Shown here piece by piece: positions 9,135 through 17,973 of a stretch of DNA of 64,000 bases. Origin of the DNA: Parapedobacter deserti (GTDB lineage: Bacteria > Bacteroidota > Bacteroidia > Sphingobacteriales > Sphingobacteriaceae); the NCBI RefSeq assembly GCF_042646065.1, contig NZ_JBHRTA010000038.1, positions 186,001-250,000 on the forward strand. Direction: 5' to 3'. The notes beneath the pieces are model-generated. The model was not told the DNA's origin and ran no database searches. It saw only the letters and a list, made by a program, of their open reading frames with translations. The position numbers were made by a program, and so were the translations under genes. Position 1 is the first letter of the stretch. Each line of letters starts with the position of its first letter.

Positions 9135-11621
9135 ATGGATTTACGGACAACGATAACCAATCATTTGATGACAAACACGACAAAATACCTGGTGATTGCC
9201 TGCTGCCTGATGGTACAGGGATTGTATGCCGACACGTACTACGTGGACGCACTCATAGGGAATGACGGAGCCTCGGGGCGGGATTCCACCGCCGCATGGC
9301 GGAGCCTCGACCGTGTCAACCAAGCGACGTTCCAGCCCGGCGATACGCTGCTGTTCCGCTCGGGTCGCATCTACGAAGGGCAGTTCAAGCCCCAAGGGTC
9401 GGGCTCGGAAGCGCAACCCATCGTGGTGGCCAATTTCGGTGAGGGGTATAAACCCCGTTTGCAGGGGAATGGGCTCTTCCTGGCTACGGTGCACCTGTAT
9501 AACGTGGCCGGTTGGGAAGTGACGGGCCTTGATATTTCCAACGACGGCCCTGAACGGGCAGCCGGACGTGCCGGTGTCATCGTCGAGATTCGCGATTTCG
9601 GTGTGGCCCGGTCCATCCGGCTCCGTAATCTGGACATCCACGATGTAAACGGCAGTTTGGTCAAGAAAGAAGGGGGCGGTGCAGGCATCATCGTCAAAAA
9701 CGGCGGACGCGAAACACCGTCGTGGTACGAAGGGCTGACCATCGAACATTGCACCATACAACGCACCCACCGAAACGGCATCCTCATCAATGGATATTGG
9801 AGCCGCGAAGATTGGCATCCCAACCGGTCGGTCGTCATCCGGCACAATGTGCTGGAAGGAGTGCCAGGCGATGGCATCGTACCCATCGGGTGCGACTCCG
9901 CGTTGATTGAATGGAACGTGATGCGCGACTGCCCCCGCCTATTGCCGGACGGCGAGGCGGCCGCGGGGATATGGCCGTGGAGCTGCGACAACACCGTCAT
10001 CCAGTTCAACGAGGTGAGTGACCACAAGGCGCCATGGGATGCGCAAGGGTTTGATTCCGACTGGAATTGCCGCAACACGCTCATCCAATACAACTACAGC
10101 CACGACAACGAGGGCGGTTTTTTATTGGTATGCAATGACGGCAGCGCCAGCAAGCGATCGAGCGTGGGCAACACGGGCACGGTGGTGCGGTACAACGTCA
10201 GCGTGAACGACGGCGGACGGATAACGGGGAAACACGCCGGTTTTTCGCCCGTCATCCACCTTCCCGGACCTACCTTCGACACCAAGCTATACAACAACGT
10301 GCTGATCGTGCCTGCTCACCGGCACCCGGATACCGATAGCACGTTGATTGCCTTTGACAATTGGCACGGCTATCCGGACAGCACACTGTTCGCCAACAAC
10401 ATTTTTTATGCACTGTCGCCCGTTGACTACGAAGCAGCGAAAGCTACCCGCATTTTTTACACGCATAATAGCTATCATGGTGAGCATATCGGCCGACCCG
10501 ACGACCCTGCCCCTGTATTGGATGACCCGCTGTTCCTCACGTTGGAAAACATGGGTCATCCGGGCATGGACGCGCTCAAAGGGCTTTTGCTGAGGGGGGA
10601 TTCGCCGGCCAAAGGGAAAGGCAGGCCGCTGGTGGATACGGCTGTCAATGATTTGTTTGGCAGGCCCGTTCTCCCCGGGCAACCCGCGGACATCGGGGTG
10701 TCCAACAACCTGAGCAGCAACGCATTCGCGCCTTGCCAGCTTTGGCCCGACGATAGTGGCGAGCACATCAATGCCCATGGTGGCGGCATGCTGTACCATG
10801 ATGGCGTATACTACTGGTACGGCGAAAAGCGCGGTGGCAGGCAATCGCAGGGGGTGAACGTGTATTCCTCCACCGACCTGTACCATTGGCGGCATGAGGC
10901 GTTGGCCTTTTCGCCCGTCGATGACCCCCAGAGCGACATCACCTGGGGCTGCATCATGGAGCGGCCCAAAGTCATCTACAACGAAAAGACCAAGCAGTTC
11001 GTCATGTGGTTCCACCTTGAACTGCGTGGCCAGGGCTATGCTGCTGCCCGTGCGGGCGTTGCGGTGAGCGATTCCCCCACGGGGCCGTTCCGTTTCGTGG
11101 ACAGCTTCCGGCCGAACGGCAACATGTCGCGCGATATGGGGCTGTTTGTCGATGATGACGGCAGCGCGTATCACATCTATGCTTCTGACGATAACTATGA
11201 CCTGCGGATTGCGCGCCTCACCGACGACTACCTCAAGCCGACCCCGCAGGACAGCCTGCTTTTCCGCGAGCACCGCGAGGCACCCGCGCTGTTCAAATAT
11301 CGGGGCAAATACTACCTCTTCACCAGCGCCTGTACCGGCTGGCGGCCCAATCAAGCCAGGCTGTACGTGGCAGACGATTTGTTTGGACCATGGACATCGT
11401 TAGGCGACCCCATGCGGGGCCCGCAATCGGAAATTACCTTCGATGCCCAATCGACATTTGTGTTGCCCGTCGTCGGGAAAACCGAAGCATTCATCTTTAT
11501 GGCCGACCGCTGGAAACCGGAGAATCTCACAGATAGTCGGTATATTTGGTTACCCGTCCGTTTTGACGAAGGTACGCCTTACGTCCAATGGATGGATGCC
11601 TGGAGTTTGGAAGACTTATGA
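9135..11621 (+). CDS. Secreted right-handed beta-helix protein fused to a GH43-like glycosidase domain
   Basis: About 828 residues. A signal peptide ends near GLYA-DTYYV. The ATG at 9135 lies one base after the susD stop; the ATG at 9168 (MTNTTKYLV...) gives a shorter, equally plausible signal. Residues about 35-520 have the pattern of a right-handed parallel beta-helix: the opening TYYVDALIGNDGASG and GDTLLFRSG, then repeated Asn/His-rich turns such as NGILINGYW, IEWNVMRDC and IQYNYSHDNEGG. Such folds occur in pectate-lyase-like and glycosidase families. Residues about 540-828 are a five-bladed GH43-like propeller (INAHGGGMLYHDGVYYWYGE, ERPKVIYNEKTKQFVMWFH, REAPALFKYRGKYYLFTS). Position in the operon points to a role in polysaccharide depolymerisation. 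Which domain is catalytic is not certain. Confidence 0.85.
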   Translation: MDLRTTITNHLMTNTTKYLVIACCLMVQGLYADTYYVDALIGNDGASGRDSTAAWRSLDRVNQATFQPGDTLLFRSGRIYEGQFKPQGSGSEAQPIVVANFGEGYKPRLQGNGLFLATVHLYNVAGWEVTGLDISNDGPERAAGRAGVIVEIRDFGVARSIRLRNLDIHDVNGSLVKKEGGGAGIIVKNGGRETPSWYEGLTIEHCTIQRTHRNGILINGYWSREDWHPNRSVVIRHNVLEGVPGDGIVPIGCDSALIEWNVMRDCPRLLPDGEAAAGIWPWSCDNTVIQFNEVSDHKAPWDAQGFDSDWNCRNTLIQYNYSHDNEGGFLLVCNDGSASKRSSVGNTGTVVRYNVSVNDGGRITGKHAGFSPVIHLPGPTFDTKLYNNVLIVPAHRHPDTDSTLIAFDNWHGYPDSTLFANNIFYALSPVDYEAAKATRIFYTHNSYHGEHIGRPDDPAPVLDDPLFLTLENMGHPGMDALKGLLLRGDSPAKGKGRPLVDTAVNDLFGRPVLPGQPADIGVSNNLSSNAFAPCQLWPDDSGEHINAHGGGMLYHDGVYYWYGEKRGGRQSQGVNVYSSTDLYHWRHEALAFSPVDDPQSDITWGCIMERPKVIYNEKTKQFVMWFHLELRGQGYAAARAGVAVSDSPTGPFRFVDSFRPNGNMSRDMGLFVDDDGSAYHIYASDDNYDLRIARLTDDYLKPTPQDSLLFREHREAPALFKYRGKYYLFTSACTGWRPNQARLYVADDLFGPWTSLGDPMRGPQSEITFDAQSTFVLPVVGKTEAFIFMADRWKPENLTDSRYIWLPVRFDEGTPYVQWMDAWSLEDL

Positions 11622-11637
11622 TCAATTCCGAATGCTG

Positions 11638-12627
11638 ATGAAAAGGACGTTATTAATAGGCGCATTGATCGCATTCAACCTGATGCTGGTTTTTTCGCAG
11701 CGGCGGGAGCCGGTGCTTCGAACAGACGTGCCGCTGGATTCCATCCGCCTGAGCGACCCTTTTATCCTGGCGGACCGCCAGACCGCCACCTACTACATGA
11801 CCGGTACGGGCGGAATGCTGTGGAAAAGCAAGGACCTGGAGAAATGGACCGGGCCTTTCCGGGTGATCCAGCATGATCCCGAATCGTGGATGGGACCGCG
11901 TCCGATGGTGTGGGCGGCCGAACTGCATGCATACAACGGCAAATACTACAACTTCGCCACCTTCACCAACCGCGATGTCAAGATCGATACGGTGAAGGGG
12001 AATGTCATCGAACGTCGAGCCTCACATGTATTGGTCAGCGATAAGCCTGGCGGTCCATACATACCCATGGCGAATTCCATTTACCTACCGGCCCACATGC
12101 CGACGTTGGATGGTACGTTTTGGGTGGACGAAGACGGCAAACCCTACATGATCTATTGCCACGAGTGGCTACAGAACTGGAACGGGACGATGGAAAAGAT
12201 TGAATTGAAGCCGGATCTGAGCGGCCCGGTGGGCGAGGGCAAGATACTTTTCCGGGCAAGTGACTCGCCATGGAGCAAGGAACGCGATGAGGAGGGTAAC
12301 ATTATTCCCAATAAAGTCACCGATGGCCCCTTCTTGTTCCGTACGCAGACCGGAAGGCTGGGCATGCTGTGGACAAGCTGGGTGTTTGACGTGTATACGC
12401 AGGGTGTGGCCTACTCCGAGAGCGGTACATTGGACGGGCCATGGATACATGAAAAGGAGCCTATTACGCCACCCAACTATGGGCATGGCATGCTGTTCCG
12501 GACGTTTGACGGCAAGCTGCTGATGGCCGTGCACAGCCATAGCGTGGATGAAAACGGGCGTTATATCCGTATTCCCAGGCTGTTTGAAGTGGATGATTCG
12601 GGTGATAAGATCATTGTCGGAAACTGA
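11638..12627 (+). CDS. GH43-family glycoside hydrolase, secreted
   Basis: A 329-residue single-domain five-bladed propeller enzyme. The start at 11638 (MKRTLLIGALIAFNLMLVFSQ) gives a signal peptide; an ATG two codons earlier is also possible. The predicted catalytic base is Asp40 in LSDPFILAD near the N-terminus. The segment MVWAAELHAYNGKYY matches the conserved (W)APE-type second blade, and DGPFLFRTQTGRLGMLWTSW matches a later blade with the general-acid region. GH43 enzymes release arabinose, xylose or galactose from side chains. The gene starts 16 bases after the beta-helix/GH43 gene and is cotranscribed with the rest of the locus. Exact linkage specificity cannot be stated from sequence alone. 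Confidence 0.85.
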   Translation: MKRTLLIGALIAFNLMLVFSQRREPVLRTDVPLDSIRLSDPFILADRQTATYYMTGTGGMLWKSKDLEKWTGPFRVIQHDPESWMGPRPMVWAAELHAYNGKYYNFATFTNRDVKIDTVKGNVIERRASHVLVSDKPGGPYIPMANSIYLPAHMPTLDGTFWVDEDGKPYMIYCHEWLQNWNGTMEKIELKPDLSGPVGEGKILFRASDSPWSKERDEEGNIIPNKVTDGPFLFRTQTGRLGMLWTSWVFDVYTQGVAYSESGTLDGPWIHEKEPITPPNYGHGMLFRTFDGKLLMAVHSHSVDENGRYIRIPRLFEVDDSGDKIIVGN

Positions 12628-12669
12628 TTTTTATAAATAATGGTTATCTTCAAAAGTTATTTAACATCC

Positions 12670-13899
12670 ATGAATAAACCGATCGTTGTCTGTACCTGGA
12701 GCGTTGTGCTGTTGCTGGGGGTGCTTTTGATGCCGGCCCGTGCGCAGTCAACTGACCGGCAGCAGTGGTTGGCGCATCTTGATCGGCTTTCCCGACCCGT
12801 GATTCAGAACCTGGCCGAGGACCGGCTCAAGGAACGTATGCCGGTGGAGCTTGCACCCGGCATCGACAATCCCGCACACCGTACCGACGTTTCTTACCTG
12901 GAAGCGTTCGGCCGGACACTCTGCGGCATTGCGCCATGGCTCCAGCTGGAAGGAGGAAACGAACAGGAGGTCCAGCTGCGGGAGCGGTACCGGAAATGGG
13001 TGCTAAGAGCGGTAAGTAACGCCGTAAATCCTCAAGCAAAGGATTACCTGCAGTGGAAAGGGGGGCAGCCTTTGGTGGATGCTTCGTTTTTTGCCCTGAG
13101 CCTTATCCGCGCGCCTTGGATCTGGGAAAACCTTACGGAAAGCGATCGGCAGCGTGTGGTCTATGCGCTGTTGCAAACCCGCGATGTCGTGCCGGTATAC
13201 AGCAACTGGATCTTGTTTTCGGCCATGATAGAGGCGTTTTTCTGCCGCTATGGTCTGCCTTACGACCCGGTGCGGATTGAGTATGCGCTCCGTACATTTG
13301 CCCAACATTGGTATACCGGGGATGGTATGTACGCAGATGGAATGGACTTTCGATTGGACTACTACAACAGCTATGTTATCCAGCCTTACATGCATGCTAT
13401 ATTGGCTGTAATGGAAGAGAGTGGGAAGAAATACGGCTACGCGTCGCGCGATTTCGCCCGTATCAGCAGGCGCTATGCGGAGTTGCAGGAGCGAATGATC
13501 AATGCCGATGGCACGTTTCCGGTGATTGGCCGTTCCATCGTATACCGGGGTGGGGCATTCCAGCATTTGGCCGATATGGCGCTTCGGGGGAAACTGCCCG
13601 ACTCGCTCCACCCGGCGCAGGTGCGGGGGGCGCTCACAGCTGTATTGATCAAAACGCTGGAATCGCCCGAAACCTTTAACGCGGCCGGCTGGCTCACCAT
13701 CGGGCTATACGGCAGGCAGCCGTCCATCAGCGATTTTTACATTACGACTGGTAGCCTATACTTGTGCTCCGCTATCCTATTGCCATTGGGGTTGCCCGAA
13801 AGTGATGCGTTTTGGGCCGGGGAAAGTAAACCATGGACAGCCGTAAAGGCATGGAGCGGTGAGGATGTGAAAGCCGATCATGCATTAGATATCCATTGA
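12670..13899 (+). CDS. DUF2264 domain protein, secreted
   Basis: About 409 residues from the ATG at 12670 (MNKPIVVCTWSVVLLLG...), chosen because it begins directly with a signal peptide ending near ARAQS. An upstream in-frame ATG at 12640 would only add ten residues. The body matches the DUF2264 family: LEAFGRTLCGIAPWLQLE, VDASFFALSLIRAPW, SNWILFSAMIEAFFCRYG, GDGMYADGMDFRLDYYNS, FPVIGRSIVYRGGAFQ. These proteins have an alpha/alpha-barrel look, are often encoded in polysaccharide loci beside GH105 enzymes, and are suspected of acting on uronic-acid oligosaccharides, but I know of no firmly assigned reaction. It is followed after one base by the GH105 gene, which strengthens the uronate link. 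Confidence 0.85.
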   Translation: MNKPIVVCTWSVVLLLGVLLMPARAQSTDRQQWLAHLDRLSRPVIQNLAEDRLKERMPVELAPGIDNPAHRTDVSYLEAFGRTLCGIAPWLQLEGGNEQEVQLRERYRKWVLRAVSNAVNPQAKDYLQWKGGQPLVDASFFALSLIRAPWIWENLTESDRQRVVYALLQTRDVVPVYSNWILFSAMIEAFFCRYGLPYDPVRIEYALRTFAQHWYTGDGMYADGMDFRLDYYNSYVIQPYMHAILAVMEESGKKYGYASRDFARISRRYAELQERMINADGTFPVIGRSIVYRGGAFQHLADMALRGKLPDSLHPAQVRGALTAVLIKTLESPETFNAAGWLTIGLYGRQPSISDFYITTGSLYLCSAILLPLGLPESDAFWAGESKPWTAVKAWSGEDVKADHALDIH

Positions 13900-13900
13900 T

Positions 13901-15046
13901 ATGAATCATATTGTTACTTATATCGTCGGCCTTGGATCGGTCGTTGTTCCGACAGGGTCATTATCGGCACAGTCGCTGCTAAAAGAAGAGGTTGTCTTGG
14001 AAGTCATCTACCGGGTGAATGATTATTGGCAACACCATTATAAACCGGAAGAGCGCGCCTTCTGGGACGTCGCTGCATACCATACCGGAAATATGGCTGC
14101 GCATGCCGTGACCCAAAACGACCGCTACCGGAGGTATTCTGAAGCGTGGGCCGAACACAATGAATGGAAGGGTGCGAAGTCGGACGACCGGTCTAAGTGG
14201 AAGTACAACTATGGCGAGACCGATGAGCATGTGCTCTTTGGCGATTGGCAAATTTGCTTTCAAACGTATATCGATCTGTTCCACCTTGACCCTGACAGCA
14301 CTAAAATCCGTCGCGCAATCGAGGTGATGGAATACCAGATGAGTACGCCAAATGTCGATTATTGGTGGTGGGCCGATGGCTTGTATATGGTAATGCCTGT
14401 AATGACTAAGCTGTACCACCTCACGGGCAGTCCCGATTACTTGCAGAAGCTTTATGAGTACTTCATGTATGCAAAAAACTTGATGTACGACAAGGAAGAG
14501 CATCTATTCTATAGGGACGCGAAGTACGTGTATCCCAAACACCAAAGCGTGAATGGCAAGAAGGATTTTTGGGCAAGGGGCGATGGCTGGGTGTTTGCCG
14601 GCCTTGCCAAGGTGTTAGCTGACCTGCCGGCCGATTATGCCCACCGGGCGGTGTTTGAGGACATTTACCGGGATATGGCGGGAGCTATAATAGCCTGCCA
14701 GCAACCGGAGGGGTACTGGACACGTAGCATGCTGGATCCCGCACATGCACCGGGGCCGGAAACGAGTGGTACCGCCTTTTTTACGTATGGGTTGTTGTGG
14801 GGGCTTAACAACGGCTACCTCGATACAACATATCTCGCACCGGCTATGAAAGGCTGGGATTACCTAACCGGCTTCGCCCTGCAGCCTGATGGCCGGGTGG
14901 GCTATGTGCAGCCCATCGGCGAGCGTGCGATTCCCGGACAGACAGTTGATGCGACATCGACTGCAAACTTCGGCGTCGGGGCATTTCTCCTTGCTGCAAG
15001 TGAATTGGTTCGCTATGTCCGCGGGCAACAGGACACGTCGTTTTAG
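13901..15046 (+). CDS. GH105 unsaturated rhamnogalacturonyl/glucuronyl hydrolase
   Basis: A 381-residue protein with an N-terminal signal (MNHIVTYIVGLGS... to SLSAQ). The fold is a six-hairpin alpha/alpha-barrel of the YteR/YesR kind. The catalytic Asp is expected in YWWWADGLYM (Asp159). Further family motifs are FWARGDGWVFAGLAKVL and ETSGTAFFTYGLLWGLNNGYL. GH105 enzymes remove the 4,5-unsaturated uronic acid that a polysaccharide lyase leaves at the non-reducing end of oligosaccharides from pectin rhamnogalacturonan, ulvan or similar polymers. The gene begins one base after the DUF2264 stop. Its presence implies that a lyase acts upstream; no classical lyase lies in the window, so it must be the beta-helix domain or be encoded elsewhere. 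Confidence 0.92.
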   Translation: MNHIVTYIVGLGSVVVPTGSLSAQSLLKEEVVLEVIYRVNDYWQHHYKPEERAFWDVAAYHTGNMAAHAVTQNDRYRRYSEAWAEHNEWKGAKSDDRSKWKYNYGETDEHVLFGDWQICFQTYIDLFHLDPDSTKIRRAIEVMEYQMSTPNVDYWWWADGLYMVMPVMTKLYHLTGSPDYLQKLYEYFMYAKNLMYDKEEHLFYRDAKYVYPKHQSVNGKKDFWARGDGWVFAGLAKVLADLPADYAHRAVFEDIYRDMAGAIIACQQPEGYWTRSMLDPAHAPGPETSGTAFFTYGLLWGLNNGYLDTTYLAPAMKGWDYLTGFALQPDGRVGYVQPIGERAIPGQTVDATSTANFGVGAFLLAASELVRYVRGQQDTSF

Positions 15047-15132
15047 TTTTTTCAAGACAAGGTAGACGGCATGATTAAAATTTTTTGCTACCTTCGAAAA
15101 GCGAATCACCAATGCGTAGGAGTGAAGCAATA

Positions 15133-16437
15133 ATGAACACGACGAGAAGAAAATTTTTGAGCACAATGACAACGTTGGCAGCGACAGCTGGAGCGGCGTC
15201 AGCGTTTCCGAAAGCGTTTTCCATAGGGAACCGCCAGCAAAAGGTCATAGGCGTGGGCTTGATCGGGGTAAACGGGATGGGCTGGGCAAACCTCAACTCC
15301 ATACTCAAAGTGTCCGGGGTGCAATGCACCGCGCTCTGTGATGTGGATGCCAATGTACTCGCTAAACGGGCTGACGAGCTTAAGTCACGCGGCATCACGC
15401 CGAAGTTATACGCAAAGCATGAGGACTTGCTGGCCGACCCGAACGTGGATGCCGTCATCATTGCCACGCCCGATCATTGGCATTGTCTCCAGCTGGTGGA
15501 TGCATGTGCTGCTGGGAAAGACGTGTATGTGGAGAAGCCCTTGGGCAACTCCATTGCGGAGTGCAATGCCATGGTGGCCGCCGCTACGAAATATGGCCGC
15601 GTAGTGCAGGTCGGCCAATGGCAGCGTAGCCAGCAACATTTCAGGGACGCCATGGACTTTGTGCATTCGGGCAAGCTTGGAAAAATCCGGCTGGTGAAAG
15701 CCTGGGCTTACCAAGGCTGGATGAAAAGCATTCCAGTGAAACCTGACGGGCCGGCGCCCGATGGCGTGGATTATACCCGCTGGCTGGGACCCGCAAAGCA
15801 GCGCCCGTTCAATCCAAACCGTTTTCACTTTGAATTCCGCTGGTTTTGGGATTATGCCGGTGGACTGATGACGGATTGGGGGGTGCACATGCTCGACTTT
15901 GCGTTGATCGGTATGAACGCGACTACGCCCAGGTCAATAATGGCCACAGGAGGTAAATTTGCATTTCCCGATGATGCGGCAGAAACGCCCGACACCTTGA
16001 CGACCGTCTATGAATTTGATGACTTCACCGTGCAGTGGGAACATGCCAACGGCATTGACGGCGGGCCTTACCGGCGCAACCATGGCGTGGCATTCATCGG
16101 CAACTACGGTACGTTGGTGGTTGACCGCGCTGGATGGGAGGTCATCCCTGAGGGACAACGTATGGAGGCAGTGCCACTCCGTAAAAGCCAGGACAACGGA
16201 CTCGATATGCATACCGCTAATTTTATTGAGGTGGTGCGTTCGGGAAGACTGGAAGCCCTCAATGCGCCCATTACGGCAGGCGCACATATTGCCAATTTCT
16301 CACAGATGGGCAATATCGCGTACCGTACCGGAGAAAAGATCTATTGGGATGCTAAGAAGCAGCGCTTTACCAGCAACGCAGCGAATAAGCTGCTGGCGGC
16401 TGACTACCGCAACGGATACCGTATCCCTGCTGTCTGA
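15133..16437 (+). CDS. Gfo/Idh/MocA-family oxidoreductase with Tat signal
   Basis: A 434-residue NAD(P)-dependent oxidoreductase-like protein. The start at 15133 opens with MNTTRRKFLSTMTTLAATAG, a twin-arginine export signal, so the protein probably folds in the cytoplasm and is exported by Tat. The Rossmann part follows (VIGVGLIGVNGMGWANL, dinucleotide-binding), then the family signature DVYVEKPLGNS with the catalytic lysine region, DGVDYTRWLGPA and the C-terminal alpha/beta domain with WDYAGGLMTDWGVHMLDF. Members act on sugar substrates, and some exported relatives are glycosidases that keep a bound cofactor. It lies 86 bases after the GH105 gene; a near-consensus -7 box (TACCTTCG, 15090-15097) in that gap may add a promoter. 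The next gene overlaps its stop by one base. Confidence 0.9.
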   Translation: MNTTRRKFLSTMTTLAATAGAASAFPKAFSIGNRQQKVIGVGLIGVNGMGWANLNSILKVSGVQCTALCDVDANVLAKRADELKSRGITPKLYAKHEDLLADPNVDAVIIATPDHWHCLQLVDACAAGKDVYVEKPLGNSIAECNAMVAAATKYGRVVQVGQWQRSQQHFRDAMDFVHSGKLGKIRLVKAWAYQGWMKSIPVKPDGPAPDGVDYTRWLGPAKQRPFNPNRFHFEFRWFWDYAGGLMTDWGVHMLDFALIGMNATTPRSIMATGGKFAFPDDAAETPDTLTTVYEFDDFTVQWEHANGIDGGPYRRNHGVAFIGNYGTLVVDRAGWEVIPEGQRMEAVPLRKSQDNGLDMHTANFIEVVRSGRLEALNAPITAGAHIANFSQMGNIAYRTGEKIYWDAKKQRFTSNAANKLLAADYRNGYRIPAV

Positions 16438-17405
16438 TGATTTATGTACTGCCAAAAATGATGAGTATTTATAAGTACGCGGTTACTGGCGTTTGCCTGT
16501 TAGTTGTGCATATCGCTGCGGCTCAGCCGGCCGACAGTGTCTTTGCATTTTCTTATTTCAAGGGCAATGGCGAGGATGGCCTTCACTTAGCATATAGCTA
16601 CGACGGATTTGAATGGACACCGCTGAACGGAGACCGTTCGTTTTTAAAACCGGAACTTAGTAAGGACAGGCTGATGCGTGATCCATGCATCATCCGCGGC
16701 GGAGATGGCCGGTTCCATATGGTGTGGACAGTAAGCTGGACGGACCAGGGTATCGGGTATGCGTCTTCGGATGATTTAGTTCGGTGGTCACCGCAACAGT
16801 ATATCCCCGTCATGGCGCATGAACCGGATGCCCGCAATTGCTGGGCTCCGGAGGTCACCTATGATCCGGTGCATGATTTTTACCTCATCTATTGGGCTAC
16901 CACCATCCGGGGCCGCTTCCCGGAGACGCAGATCGATGCGGATGACGGCTATAACCACCGGATGTATTGTGTGACAACAAAAGATTTCAAGACGTTTAGC
17001 GACACGAGGTTGCTGTATGATCCTAAATTCAATGTGATTGACGCCACCATTGTGCGCCAAGGTGCTAAGTGGGTGATGTTCCTCAAGGATGAAACACGCG
17101 AACCCGCACAGAAAAATTTGAAGGTGGCATATGCCGAACGGCTGGAGGGGCCTTACAGCGTCGCCAGCGAGCCCATCACCGGAGACTACTGGGCCGAAGG
17201 CCCCACAGCCATGCATATCAATGGAGAGTGGGTGGTATACTTTGATAAGTATATCGAGCATCAGTATGGTGCGGTGGCTTCTAAAGACCTGGAGAACTGG
17301 CGCGACCTGTCCGGACGGCTGGAAATGCCCGAAGGCATCCGACATGGCACGATCTTTAAGATCTCACACGGCGAACTCGAAACGCTGATGAACAGTGGCC
17401 CGTAA
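16437..17405 (+). CDS. GH43-family glycoside hydrolase, secreted
   Basis: About 322 residues. The ATG at 16437 overlaps the previous stop (TGATG arrangement). ATGs at 16458 and 16461 give a more compact signal peptide (MSIYKYAVTGVCLLVVHIAAAQ), so the start is uncertain. Conserved GH43 sites are clear: catalytic-base region MRDPCIIRGGDGRFHMVWT, blade two NCWAPEVTYDP followed by FYLIYWATT, the pKa-modulator region VIDATIVRQGAKWVMFLKD, and the general-acid region YWAEGPTAMHINGEWVVYFD. It is the last gene of the polysaccharide operon. It ends 19 bases from the convergent purE stop with no obvious terminator between. The likely role is removal of arabinose, xylose or galactose side groups. Confidence 0.85.
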   Translation: MIYVLPKMMSIYKYAVTGVCLLVVHIAAAQPADSVFAFSYFKGNGEDGLHLAYSYDGFEWTPLNGDRSFLKPELSKDRLMRDPCIIRGGDGRFHMVWTVSWTDQGIGYASSDDLVRWSPQQYIPVMAHEPDARNCWAPEVTYDPVHDFYLIYWATTIRGRFPETQIDADDGYNHRMYCVTTKDFKTFSDTRLLYDPKFNVIDATIVRQGAKWVMFLKDETREPAQKNLKVAYAERLEGPYSVASEPITGDYWAEGPTAMHINGEWVVYFDKYIEHQYGAVASKDLENWRDLSGRLEMPEGIRHGTIFKISHGELETLMNSGP

Positions 17406-17424
17406 CCGGACAACGAGTGGCCAT

Positions 17425-17940
17425 TTAGCGTACTCCATCTTCTACGTCTTTTGCGCTCTCTTCCACTTTCCTGGCCAATTCGGCTTTATATGCCAGCAGG
17501 TTTTGCGCGATCTGATCATTTGATACGGCAAGAATCTGGGCGGCAAGTATACCCGCGTTCTTGGCAGCGTTGAGCGCAACGGTGGCTACCGGTATGCCAT
17601 TCGGCATCTGCAGGATGGAGAGTATGGAATCCCATCCGTCAATGGAATTGGATGATTTAACGGGCACGCCGATAACCGGCAGATGGGTAATGGAAGCCAC
17701 CATGCCAGGCAGGTGTGCCGCACCGCCCGCACCCGCGATGATAACTTTTAGCCCCCTCGAGGCAGCGCTCTTGGCATAGTCGAACATCCGGTCAGGCGTG
17801 CGGTGCGCAGACACAACGGTCACTTCAACCTGCACGCCAAGTAGCTTCAGTATTTCCACGGCATCCTGCATTACGGCCAAGTCCGATTTGCTGCCCATGA
17901 TTACGCCCACTTCGGGTATATTATTTAGTCCCATTGTCAT
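17425..17940 (-). CDS. purE: 5-(carboxyamino)imidazole ribonucleotide mutase
   Basis: A 171-residue class I PurE, which converts N5-CAIR to CAIR in de novo purine synthesis. Diagnostic motifs are GVIMGSKSDLAVMQDA (phosphate binding), SAHRTPDRM with the catalytic His, and GAGGAAHLPGMVAS. The start MTMGLNNIPEV is two residues upstream of a second ATG and either could be used. purK lies 33 bases upstream on the same strand, the classic purKE pair whose products act in consecutive steps. The gene ends 19 bases from the convergent polysaccharide operon. Confidence 0.97.
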   Translation of the reverse strand: MTMGLNNIPEVGVIMGSKSDLAVMQDAVEILKLLGVQVEVTVVSAHRTPDRMFDYAKSAASRGLKVIIAGAGGAAHLPGMVASITHLPVIGVPVKSSNSIDGWDSILSILQMPNGIPVATVALNAAKNAGILAAQILAVSNDQIAQNLLAYKAELARKVEESAKDVEDGVR

Positions 17941-17973
17941 TGTTTACTTTATGTCACTTAGCTAACCCTCCGA

